Below, piece by piece: positions 12,844-23,656 of a stretch of 64,000 bases of DNA. The DNA lies in assembly GCA_022376925.1 (NCBI GenBank), contig JAIOJX010000028.1:69033001-69097000 (forward strand), read 5' to 3'. The DNA comes from Tragulus kanchil. Its lineage: Eukaryota; Chordata; Mammalia; Artiodactyla; Tragulidae. Both the position numbers and the translations under genes were made by a program. Position 1 is the first letter of the stretch. Every line of letters begins with the position of its first letter. The notes below the pieces were generated by a model. That model was not told the origin of the DNA, did no database searches, and was given only the letters and a program-made list of their open reading frames with translations.

Positions 12844-13565
12844 ATATCCAACTCTATGCAAGCAATGAAATATACAGACCACCAGGCTCTTCTATCCATG
12901 GGATTTCCCAGGTAAGAATACTGAAATGGGTAAGCATTCCCTTCTTACAGGGATCTTCCTGACCCAGGGATCAAGACTGCGTCTTCTGCACTGCAGTTTC
13001 TTTACCACTGAGTCATCAGGTCAAAGACAAACACAAATACATGAAGAATACTACATCGAGATATATCCTTATAACTTAGCAAAATATTGGCAAACAGAGT
13101 ATCTTAATGCAAGCTGAAGAAAAGAGAAACAATAGGTAAGAAGGAATAGAAATACAGATGACAGTTGACAGTATATCTCTTATTAAAAGCAATGCAAGTG
13201 AGAAGACAATGTTGCACAATCTTTAAAAGACTGAAGGAAAACAAGAGAAAACTGAAGGAAAAAAAAACAAAGCCGTAGTATATCTATCCTACTCCCAGCA
13301 AAACTATCTGTAAAATACAAAGGGAAAATGAATATTTCTTCAGGATTAGTACCAGCTGACCACACAAAAGAACTTACAAGATGTCACTCAGGCAAATGAA
13401 AAATACCAGATGGAAATATGCATTGTCACAAAGGAATAGAGGCAACTAGAAATGTAAACTAGGTCAGTAAATATACAAAGTATATTGCTAAATATCTTAA
13501 GGTAAGTAATGAAAGTCACCTATGAGAAAATTAGTCCTACCATTCTTATTGATGAAATGCTAAAT
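11150..13565 (+). pseudogene. Ancient L1 ORF1 region (decayed)
   Basis: Plus-strand L1 sequence of an old mammalian subfamily. The ORF1 landmark 'gaattgtggggcgacatcaa' (11604, repeated 12672) corresponds to the conserved RNA-binding-domain start. After a Bov-tA insertion the ORF1 C-terminal half resumes at 13025 ('catgaagaatactacatc', 'ccagcaaaactatctgtaaa' near 13297, 'ataccagatggaaatatgca' near 13403). All frames are broken, so no ORF1 protein is possible. The intact family encodes an RNA-binding trimeric chaperone of the L1 RNP. Confidence 0.75.
12820..13017 (-). mobile_element. Bov-tA SINE (reverse orientation)
   Basis: The complement of a Bov-tA: it starts 'gtgttagtcactcagttata', then 'tctatccatgggatttcccagg', 'gggatcttcctgacccaggg', 'tttaccactgagtcatcagg'. 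It is flanked by 7-base target-site duplications 'aggtcaa' at 12812-12818 and 13018-13024. It splits an ancient L1 ORF1. Only its 5'-proximal part (on the minus strand) reappears in the next duplicated unit (from 14115). Confidence 0.9.
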
Positions 13566-13589
13566 GATTTTTCTCATAAGATAAGAATT

Positions 13590-13840
13590 TTCCTACTTTC
13601 TGTTTCTACTGTACTAAAGGTTCCAGTGGGTGCAATAAGAACAACTTTCCACTTTTGAAATTATCATTATTCACAGTAACATGATTACCCATATAGAAAA
13701 ATCTGTAGAACTCTACAGAAGAGCTACCAGAACTAAAACATAAGTTTAGCAAGGCTGCAGAGACAAAGCCAAATTAGGCAATTTATTTGCATTTCTATGT
13801 TCTACCAACAACAATAGGTTTAATTTTAAAATAACATTAT
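13590..13840 (+). pseudogene. Ancient L1 ORF2, RT-domain fragment
   Basis: Decayed reverse-transcriptase sequence: 'actgtactaaaggttccag' (13609), the catalytic-box equivalent 'attcacagtaacatgatta' (13669; the FADD motif is destroyed by an indel) and 'agtttagcaaggctgcagag' (13743). It is separated from the ORF1 piece by an internal deletion. The duplicate is at about 14752-15002. Confidence 0.7.
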
Positions 13841-15096
13841 TAGTAGAATTGAAACTATTAAATATTTGTTTGCAAGACCTTTCCAAAGGCACCAGTTCTG
13901 AGAAGGACCTCCTCTCTGTCCAATACTCATGAAAACCAAGTGCTGGTTGTTGAGGTGACTGCAATATTTTGAAAGGACACATAAAATTTACACCAGTTAC
14001 ATCCTGTATCTGGAACTCATTAAGAAAATGCCTTTTGGGAGAGTGGCCAAGATGGCAGAGTAGAAAGACCCTGAGCTCAGCACCTTCCCAGTGGGACGAA
14101 GATTAGTAGGAAAAATCTTCCTGACCCAGGGATCAAGACTGCGTCTTCTGCACTGCAGTTTCTTTACCACTGAGTCATCAGGTCAAAGACAAACACAAAT
14201 ACATGAAGAATACTACATCGAGATATATCCTTATAACTTAGCAAAATATTGGCAAACAGAGTATCTTAATGCAAGCTGAAGAAAAGAGAAACAATAGGTA
14301 AGAAGGAATAGAAATACAGATGACAGTTGACAGTATATCTCTTATTAAAAGCAATGCAAGTGAGAAGACAATGTTGCACAATCTTTAAAAGACTGAAGGA
14401 AAACAAGAGAAAACTGAAGGAAAAAAAAACAAAGCCGTAGTATATCTATCCTACTCCCAGCAAAACTATCTGTAAAATACAAAGGGAAAATGAATATTTC
14501 TTCAGGATTAGTACCAGCTGACCACACAAAAGAACTTACAAGATGTCACTCAGGCAAATGAAAAATACCAGATGGAAATATGCATTGTCACAAAGGAATA
14601 GAGGCAACTAGAAATGTAAACTAGGTCAGTAAATATACAAAGTATATTGCTAAATATCTTAAGGTAAGTAATGAAAGTCACCTATGAGAAAATTAGTCCT
14701 ACCATTCTTATTGATGAAATGCTAAATGATTTTTCTCATAAGATAAGAATTTTCCTACTTTCTGTTTCTACTGTACTAAAGGTTCCAGTGGGTGCAATAA
14801 GAACAACTTTCCACTTTTGAAATTATCATTATTCACAGTAACATGATTACCCATATAGAAAAATCTGTAGAACTCTACAGAAGAGCTACCAGAACTAAAA
14901 CATAAGTTTAGCAAGGCTGCAGAGACAAAGCCAAATTAGGCAATTTATTTGCATTTCTATGTTCTACCAACAACAATAGGTTTAATTTTAAAATAACATT
15001 ATTAGTAGAATTGAAACTATTAAATATTTGTTTGCAAGACCTTTCCAAAGGCACCAGTTCTGAGAAGGACCTCCTCTCTGTCCAATACTCATGAAA

Positions 15097-17333
15097 ACCA
15101 AGTGCTGGTTGTTGAGGTGACTGCAATATTTTGAAAGGACACATAAAATTTACACCAGTTACATCCTGTATCTGGAACTCATTAAGAAAATGCCTTTTGG
15201 GAGAGTGGCCAAGATGGCAGAGTAGAAAGACCCTGAGCTCAGCACCTTCAGTGGACCCACCAAAATTATAACTGTCAATGAGGGTGACCTGAAGATTAGT
15301 AGGAAAAATCTTCAATAACTAAAGATATAAAGATGAAATCACAATGAGATGGGGAGAAGTCAAGACACACACACTGGGGTAGGCAACCCACAAATAGGAT
15401 AATTACAACTACAGAGTTTCTCCCCAAAGAGCGAGGGGTCCAAGCTCACTATTAGGCTCCGCAGCCTGGGGGTCCTGCACCTGGAAGACAAGCCTTCAGA
15501 ATGCTTGGCTTGAAGGCCAGTGGTGCTTATTTTAGGAGAGCCAGAGGTCTTTAAGAAAGACTCCACTCTTAGGGGTCCACAAAAATCTTACACACACTGA
15601 TGGCCAGGGAAGCAGCAGTAGTTTGAAAGAAGTCTGGGTTAGCATCACTCGCTCATTCTAGATGATAACTTGGAGAGGCAGGAGACAACTAGAACTCAAT
15701 AGTCATATGCAGTAGCAATTTTGCAGAACTTATTTTAGCACAGAGACAATGGCACTGGCAGGAATTATTGTGGAAATCTCTCTCTAGTTTATTAGCACTG
15801 GGATCTGAAGCTGTCATAAGACTCCTGAGCCCACAGCTGACCTGGGAAAAAGTTCCAACTACTAGAGGATCCAGGGCCCAGCACCACACACTTGTAGGCT
15901 GACAGTAACTCTGGGACCCCTGGGACTCCTGGAACTTATAGCCAGGGATTCCAGGACCAAGTTTTGCCCACTTGTGGGTTAGCACTAGCCCTGAGACCCA
16001 GACTCACCCATCAGTGCCTGGACAACAATGCTAGAACTTGCTTAAAACTAGTGATGCCAAGAGATGGTTAAGACAAACTCTGGGCAACCAAATCCCTGCA
16101 GACAGGGACCCTGAAATGCAGCCTCACTTACAGTGGGCTAGAAGCAGCTTTGGAAATCTCTGGACTATGGTCCTGCCCACCAGGAGGCTGATACCAGTTT
16201 TAGGATCCCCAGACCAAGTGCTGGTTGTTGAGGTGACTGCAATATTTTGAAAGGACACATAAAATTTACACCAGTTACATCCTGTATCTGGAACTCATTA
16301 AGAAAATGCCTTTTGGGAGAGTGGCCAAGATGGCAGAGTAGAAAGACCCTGAGCTCAGCACCTTCAGTGGACCCACCAAAATTATAACTGTCAATGAGGG
16401 TGACCTGAAGATTAGTAGGAAAAATCTTCAATAACTAAAGATATAAAGATGAAATCACAATGAGATGGGGAGAAGTCAAGACACACACACTGGGGTAGGC
16501 AACCCACAAATAGGATAATTACAACTACAGAGTTTCTCCCCAAAGAGCGAGGGGTCCAAGCTCACTATTAGGCTCCGCAGCCTGGGGGTCCTGCACCTGG
16601 AAGACAAGCCTTCAGAATGCTTGGCTTGAAGGCCAGTGGTGCTTATTTTAGGAGAGCCAGAGGTCTTTAAGAAAGACTCCACTCTTAGGGGTCCACAAAA
16701 ATCTTACACACACTGATGGCCAGGGAAGCAGCAGTAGTTTGAAAGAAGTCTGGGTTAGCATCACTCGCTCATTCTAGATGATAACTTGGAGAGGCAGGAG
16801 ACAACTAGAACTCAATAGTCATATGCAGTAGCAATTTTGCAGAACTTATTTTAGCACAGAGACAATGGCACTGGCAGGAATTATTGTGGAAATCTCTCTC
16901 TAGTTTATTAGCACTGGGATCTGAAGCTGTCATAAGACTCCTGAGCCCACAGCTGACCTGGGAAAAAGTTCCAACTACTAGAGGATCCAGGGCCCAGCAC
17001 CACACACTTGTAGGCTGACAGTAACTCTGGGACCCCTGGGACTCCTGGAACTTATAGCCAGGGATTCCAGGACCAAGTTTTGCCCACTTGTGGGTTAGCA
17101 CTAGCCCTGAGACCCAGACTCACCCATCAGTGCCTGGACAACAATGCTAGAACTTGCTTAAAACTAGTGATGCCAAGAGATGGTTAAGACAAACTCTGGG
17201 GCAACCAAATCCCTGCAGACAGGGACCCTGAAATGCAGCCTCACTTACAGTGGGCTAGAAGCAGCTTTGGAAATCTCTGGACTATGGTCCTGCCCACCAG
17301 GAGGCTGATACCAGTTTTAAGATCCCCAAGACC
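15097..17333 (+). repeat. Direct duplication 6 (offset 1116)
   Basis: Bases 15097-16215 recur at 16213-17333. The join is clean and uses 'acc' shared by both sides. It overlaps duplication 5, so the segment beginning 'accaagtgctgg' occurs three times (about 13935, 15097, 16213). Confidence 0.95.
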
Positions 17334-17375
17334 CTGCAGCCATCTTCACTTACATGTGCCATCTAAAAAAAGAAA
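15199..17375 (+). mobile_element. L1 5' UTR (includes a duplicated unit)
   Basis: It begins 'gggagagtggccaagatggc', closely resembling the start of mammalian full-length L1s, and continues with GC-rich ruminant L1 leader sequence such as 'acctgaagattagtaggaaa' and 'aaccacaatgagatggg'-like text. The same start also occurs at 14037 and 16315 through the staircase of duplications. Normal collapsed length is about 1.05 kb. The leader then stops near 17375 and joins directly to the end of ORF2, so ORF1 and most of ORF2 are missing. Confidence 0.7.
15210..15218 (+). promoter_or_regulatory. YY1-type site at L1 5' end
   Basis: The motif 'caagatggc' sits 11 bases into the L1 leader, the position where YY1 binds and sets the transcription start in human L1. 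It also appears at 14048-14056 and 16326-16334 in the duplicate units. Function here is inferred only from motif and position. Confidence 0.55.
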
Positions 17376-19112
17376 TAAATGGATACAGATTAATAAAGAA
17401 ACATTAAAAATGGGTATTTCTCCTCAGAATAAGCACAGATGGCCAATCGAGACATGAAAAGATGCTCAACATCAGTGATTATTAGAGAAATATAAATCAA
17501 AACTACAATGAGGTACCACTTCACATATGCCATAACAGTCATCATCAAAAGATCTACAAATACTGGAGAGGGTATGGAGAAAAGGTAACTCTTTATGTTG
17601 TTGATAAGAATGTAATTTGGTACAACCACTGTTAAGAATATAATGGAAATTCCTTAAAAAGCTGAACATAGAACTACCATATGACTTGACAATTCCACTA
17701 ATGGACATACACCCTGAGAAAACCATAACTCAAAAAGACACAAGTACCCCAATATTCAATGCAGCATTACTCACAATAGCCAGGGCATGGAAGCAAATTT
17801 GCCTGCTAGTGTTTGAGATTCTCTGGCAGAGGTGCATTTGTAGGTCGACAGTGGCCTGCCACAGGCTCAGGGGGACTGGCAACACCAATCCTGAGAGATG
17901 TGGTATGCTGGCGTTAAGTCCTTTTGGAGAAAGTCACCATTACCCCTACTATACTTTGGCCTTAGGCAAAAGTATAGGAAGGGAGCACAGGTCCACCCAT
18001 CAGCAAAGAAAAAACTAAAACCAAGATCCAGTTAAAATTTTCACGCCAGGACTGACCCCTGACCTGGGAAAAAGTTCCAACTACTAGAGGATCCAGGGCC
18101 CAGCACCACACACTTGTAGGCTGACAGTAACTCTGGGACCCCTGGGACTCCTGGAACTTATAGCCAGGGATTCCAGGACCAAGTTTTGCCCACTTGTGGG
18201 TTAGCACTAGCCCTGAGACCCAGACTCACCCATCAGTGCCTGGACAACAATGCTAGAACTTGCTTAAAACTAGTGATGCCAAGAGATGGTTAAGACAAAC
18301 TCTGGGGCAACCAAATCCCTGCAGACAGGGACCCTGAAATGCAGCCTCACTTACAGTGGGCTAGAAGCAGCTTTGGAAATCTCTGGACTATGGTCCTGCC
18401 CACCAGGAGGCTGATACCAGTTTTAGGATCCCCAAGACCCTGCAGCCATCTTCACTTACATGTGCCATCTAAAAAAAGAAATAAATGGATACAGATTAAT
18501 AAAGAAACATTAAAAATGGGTATTTCTCCTCAGAATAAGCACAGATGGCCAATCGAGACATGAAAAGATGCTCAACATCAGTGATTATTAGAGAAATATA
18601 AATCAAAACTACAATGAGGTACCACTTCACATATGCCATAACAGTCATCATCAAAAGATCTACAAATACTGGAGAGGGTATGGAGAAAAGGTAACTCTTT
18701 TATGTTGTTGATAAGAATGTAATTTGGTACAACCACTGTTAAGAATATAATGGAAATTCCTTAAAAAGCTGAACATAGAACTACCATATGACTTGACAAT
18801 TCCACTAATGGACATACACCCTGAGAAAACCATAACTCAAAAAGACACAAGTACCCCAATATTCAATGCAGCATTACTCACAATAGCCAGGGCATGGAAG
18901 CAAATTTGCCTGCTAGTGTTTGAGATTCTCTGGCAGAGGTGCATTTGTAGGTCGACAGTGGCCTGCCACAGGCTCAGGGGGACTGGCAACACCAATCCTG
19001 AGAGATGTGGTATGCTGGCGTTAAGTCCTTTTGGAGAAAGTCACCATTACCCCTACTATACTTTGGCCTTAGGCAAAAGTATAGGAAGGGAGCACAGGTC
19101 CACCCATCAGCA
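16955..19112 (+). repeat. Direct duplication 7 (offset 1106-1107)
   Basis: Bases 16955-18005 recur at 18061-19112, differing by single-base changes such as one extra T near 18701. The spacer 18006-18060 is an error-rich, shortened version of the sequence after copy 2 (19113-19190): it retains 'ccaagatccagtt' but has lost other blocks. Confidence 0.95.
17400..17795 (+). pseudogene. L1 ORF2 C-terminal fragment
   Basis: Characteristic end-of-ORF2 sequence: 'catgaaaagatgctcaacatc' (17453), 'aatcaaaactacaatgagg' (17495), 'ctggagagggtatggagaaa' (17564), 'catagaactaccatatga' (17667) and 'caatagccagggcatggaag' (17774). Frameshifts break the frame. It follows the L1 leader directly and is cut off at the BovB start. 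A copy lies at about 18506-18902. Confidence 0.85.
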
Positions 19113-21115
19113 GAAAACTGGATTAAAAATTTACTAAGCATGACCTTGACCACCAGACCAAGATCCAGTTTTCCCCAGAACCAATTCCTCCCATCAGGAT
19201 GCTTGCACAAGCCTCTTATCCTCATCCATTAAACAGCAGACAGGATGAAAACAATAATCACCAAAAAACTAACCAAAATGATCACATGGATCACAACTTT
19301 GTGTAACTCAGTGAAACTATCAGCCCTGCTTTGTAGGGCTTCTACAGATGGACAGGTCATGGTGGAGAGTTCTGCCAAAGCATGGACCACTGGAAATGGG
19401 AATGGCAAACCACTTCAGCATTCTTGCTTTGGGAACCCCATGAAGAGTATGAAAGGCAAAAAGATATGACAATGAAAGATAAACATGCCCAGATCAATAC
19501 ATGTCCAATATGCTACTAGAGAAAAGCAGAGACATACCTCCAGAAGGAATGAGGATGCTAAGCCAAAGCAGAACCAACACTCAGTTGTGAATATGTCTGG
19601 TGGTCAAAGTAAAGTCTGATACTGTAAAGAACAATACTGCATAGGAACCTGGAATGTTGGGTCTATGAATCAAGGTAAAATGGACATGGTCAAGCAGGAG
19701 ATGGCAAGAGTGAATACCAACATCTTAGGAATTAATGAATTAAAATGGATGTGAATGGATGAATTTAATTCAGATGATCATTATATCCACTGTTGGGGGC
19801 AAGATTCCCTTAGAAGAAATGAAGTAGTCCTCATAGTAAACAAAGACCAAAATGCAGTACTTGGGTTCAATCTCAAAAGCAACAGAACGATCTCAGTTCA
19901 TTTTCAAGGCAAACTGGTCACTATCAGAGTAATTCAAGTCTATGCCCCAACCACTAATACTGAAGAAACCATAACTCAAAAGACACAAGTACCCCAAAAT
20001 ATTCCCCCCAATTTTGCAGCATTACTCACAATAGCCAGGGCATGGAAGCAAATTTGCCTGCTAGTGTTTGAGATTCTCTGGCAGAGGTGCATTTGTAGGT
20101 CGACAGTGGCCTGCCACAGGCTCAGGGGGACTGGCAACACCAATCCTGAGAGATGTGGTATGCTGGCGTTAAGTCCTTTTGGAGAAAGTCACCATTACCC
20201 CTACTATACTTTGGCCTTAGGCAAAAGTATAGGAAGGGAGCACAGGTCCACCCATCAGCAGAAAACTGGATTAAAAATTTACTAAGCATGACCTTGACCA
20301 CCAGACCAAGATCCAGTTTTCCCCAGAACCAATTCCTCCCATCAGGATGCTTGCACAAGCCTCTTATCCTCATCCATTAAACAGCAGACAGGATGAAAAC
20401 AATAATCACCAAAAAACTAACCAAAATGATCACATGGATCACAACTTTGTGTAACTCAGTGAAACTATCAGCCCTGCTTTGTAGGGCTTCTACAGATGGA
20501 CAGGTCATGGTGGAGAGTTCTGCCAAAGCATGGACCACTGGAAATGGGAATGGCAAACCACTTCAGCATTCTTGCTTTGGGAACCCCATGAAGAGTATGA
20601 AAGGCAAAAAGATATGACAATGAAAGATAAACATGCCCAGATCAATACATGTCCAATATGCTACTAGAGAAAAGCAGAGACATACCTCCAGAAGGAATGA
20701 GGATGCTAAGCCAAAGCAGAACCAACACTCAGTTGTGAATATGTCTGGTGGTCAAAGTAAAGTCTGATACTGTAAAGAACAATACTGCATAGGAACCTGG
20801 AATGTTGGGTCTATGAATCAAGGTAAAATGGACATGGTCAAGCAGGAGATGGCAAGAGTGAATACCAACATCTTAGGAATTAATGAATTAAAATGGATGT
20901 GAATGGATGAATTTAATTCAGATGATCATTATATCCACTGTTGGGGGCAAGATTCCCTTAGAAGAAATGAAGTAGTCCTCATAGTAAACAAAGACCAAAA
21001 TGCAGTACTTGGGTTCAATCTCAAAAGCAACAGAACGATCTCAGTTCATTTTCAAGGCAAACTGGTCACTATCAGAGTAATTCAAGTCTATGCCCCAACC
21101 ACTAATACTGAAGAA
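18827..21115 (+). repeat. Direct duplication 8 (offset 1139, settling at 1148)
   Basis: Bases 18827-19967 recur at 19964-21115, joined at a shared 'gaagaaa'. The first 50 bases of copy 2 (19966-20016) are noisy: run lengths in 'accccaaaatattcccccc' differ from copy 1 ('accccaatattcaatgc'). The rest looks identical, so errors are concentrated at the piece end. Confidence 0.95.
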
Positions 21116-21243
21116 GAACTTGAACAGTTCTGTTTCTGTGAAACCTAAAAGAACTTCCAGAACTAACACCAAAAAATGAAAAAAATCCCCCCTTTTGCAT
21201 CAGAGGAGATTGGAATGCAAAAGTAGGAAGTCAAGAGATACCT

Positions 21244-21534
21244 ATGGGCTTCCCTAGTGGTCCAGTGGATAAAGAATCCACCTTGCAATGCAAGGGGCAC
21301 CAATTTGATCCCTGGCCTGGGAAGAGCCCATGTGCCACAGAGAGGCTGGACTGGTGTGTTCAATTATGAGCGGGCACTCTGAAGCACATGAACCCAGAGC
21401 CGGTGCTCTGCAATGAAAGGGGCTACTGCAATGGGAGGCCCACACAGGCTGAAGAATGAAGATGGATGAAAAATAAATTTAAAAAAAATCAATAAAAGAG
21501 GCCAAAATTTAAAAAAAGAGAAAGAGAGAGGGAA

Positions 21535-21565
<31 letters not shown>

Positions 21566-21567
21566 TA
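21244..21567 (+). mobile_element. CHR-type SINE with GA-rich tail, inside BovB
   Basis: Head 'gggcttccctagtggtccag', B-box region 'ccaatttgatccctggcctg', body 'gggaagagcccatgtgccac'. The A-rich tail has expanded into an (AGAG)n run at about 21515-21567. Ten-base target-site duplications 'agagatacct' are at 21234-21243 and 21561-21570, and BovB sequence resumes directly after. The duplicated copy is at 22319-22642. Confidence 0.9.
21515..21567. repeat. (GA)n simple repeat in SINE tail
   Basis: An imperfect purine run of 'gagaaagagaga' units grown from the SINE tail. The duplicate is at about 22590-22642. Confidence 0.9.
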
Positions 21568-22609
21568 CCTGAGGTAATAGGCAAGTTTTACTTTGGAGTA
21601 CAAAATGAAGCAGGACAAAGGCTAACAGTTTTGACAAAAGAACACACTAGTCATAGCAAATATTCTCTTTCAATAACACAAGAGATGACTCTACACATGG
21701 ATATTGCCAGATGATCAATACTGATATCAAATATGCTACTAGAGAAAAGCAGAGACATACCTCCAGAAGGAATGAGGATGCTAAGCCAAAGCAGAACCAA
21801 CACTCAGTTGTGAATATGTCTGGTGGTCAAAGTAAAGTCTGATACTGTAAAGAACAATACTGCATAGGAACCTGGAATGTTGGGTCTATGAATCAAGGTA
21901 AAATGGACATGGTCAAGCAGGAGATGGCAAGAGTGAATACCAACATCTTAGGAATTAATGAATTAAAATGGATGTGAATGGATGAATTTAATTCAGATGA
22001 TCATTATATCCACTGTTGGGGGCAAGATTCCCTTAGAAGAAATGAAGTAGTCCTCATAGTAAACAAAGACCAAAATGCAGTACTTGGGTTCAATCTCAAA
22101 AGCAACAGAACGATCTCAGTTCATTTTCAAGGCAAACTGGTCACTATCAGAGTAATTCAAGTCTATGCCCCAACCACTAATACTGAAGAAGAACTTGAAC
22201 AGTTCTGTTTCTGTGAAACCTAAAAGAACTTCCAGAACTAACACCAAAAAATGAAAAAAATCCCCCCTTTTGCATCAGAGGAGATTGGAATGCAAAAGTA
22301 GGAAGTCAAGAGATACCTATGGGCTTCCCTAGTGGTCCAGTGGATAAAGAATCCACCTTGCAATGCAAGGGGCACCAATTTGATCCCTGGCCTGGGAAGA
22401 GCCCATGTGCCACAGAGAGGCTGGACTGGTGTGTTCAATTATGAGCGGGCACTCTGAAGCACATGAACCCAGAGCCGGTGCTCTGCAATGAAAGGGGCTA
22501 CTGCAATGGGAGGCCCACACAGGCTGAAGAATGAAGATGGATGAAAAATAAATTTAAAAAAAATCAATAAAAGAGGCCAAAATTTAAAAAAAGAGAAAGA
22601 GAGAGGGAA

Positions 22610-22640
<31 letters not shown>

Positions 22641-23656
22641 TACCTGAGGTAATAGGCAAGTTTTACTTTGGAGTACAAAATGAAGCAGGACAAAGGCTAA
22701 CAGTTTTGACAAAAGAACACACTAGTCATAGCAAATATTCTCTTTCAATAACACAAGAGATGACTCTACACATGGATATTGCCAGATGATCAATACTGAT
22801 ATCAAATTGATTACATTCTTTGCAGCTGAAGATAGAGAAGTTCTATATAATCAGGAAGAATAAGACCAGGAACTGACCATGGCTCAGATCATGAACTGCT
22901 TACTGCAAAATTCAGGCTCAAATTGAATAAAATAGGAAAAACCTGTAGGCCATTTAGGTATGACTTAAATCAAGTACCTTATAATTATACAGTGGAAGTT
23001 ACAATTAGATCCAAGGGATTAGATCTGGTAGAGTGCCTTAAGAAATATGGATGGAGGTATGTAACACTGTACATGAGACAGTGATCAAAACCATCCCCAA
23101 GAAAAAGAAATGCAAAAAGGCAAAGTTGTTGTCTGAGGAAGTCATACAAATAAATAGCTAAGAAGAGAATCAAAAGGCAAAGGAGAAAAGGAAAGATATA
23201 CCCATATGAATGCAGAGTTTCAAAGCATAGCAAGATGGTAAAGAAATTCTTTTTAAGTGAATAATAAAGAAAAAAGAGGAAAACAAGGAAATAGGGAGGA
23301 CTAGGAATCTCTACAAGAAAATTAGAGATTCCAGGGGAATATTTCATGCAAAGATTGGCACAATAAAGGACAGAAATGGTATGATCTAACAGAAACAGAA
23401 GATATTAAGAATAGGTGGACAGAATACACAGAAGAACTGTATAAAAGAAGTCTTAATGACCCAGAAAACCATGATGGCATGATCACTCACCTAGAGCCAG
23501 ACATCCTGGAATGTGAAGTCAAGTGGGTGTTAGAAAGCATTAGTATGAACAAGGCTAGTGGAGATGATGGAATTCCAGAACTACTTCAAATACAATCAGA
23601 TAATACTGTTAAAGTGCTGCATTCAGTATGCCAGCACATCTGGAAAACTCAGCCAT

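Larger units (their letters stand above)
12953..15241 (+). repeat. Direct duplication 5 (offset 1162)
   Basis: Bases 12953 to about 14079 recur at 14115-15241. The garbled tail 14080-14118 ('ccagtgggacgaagattag') is the sequence that follows copy 2 (from 15241) with about 40 bases missing; the pieces meet on a shared 'atcttc'. Confidence 0.95.
20655..22807 (+). repeat. Direct duplication 9 (offset 1075)
   Basis: Bases 20655-21732 recur at 21730-22807, cleanly joined on shared 'aat'. The unit carries a whole CHR SINE and its flanking target-site duplications, so the SINE pair is not two insertions. It overlaps duplication 8. Confidence 0.95.

Noticed and set aside
21244..22642. Two independent CHR SINE insertions into BovB
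   Set aside because: Both copies carry the same target-site duplications and the same flanks, at the exact offset of duplication 9. It is one insertion seen twice. The same holds for 24230/25393, 54518/55530 and 56128/57278.
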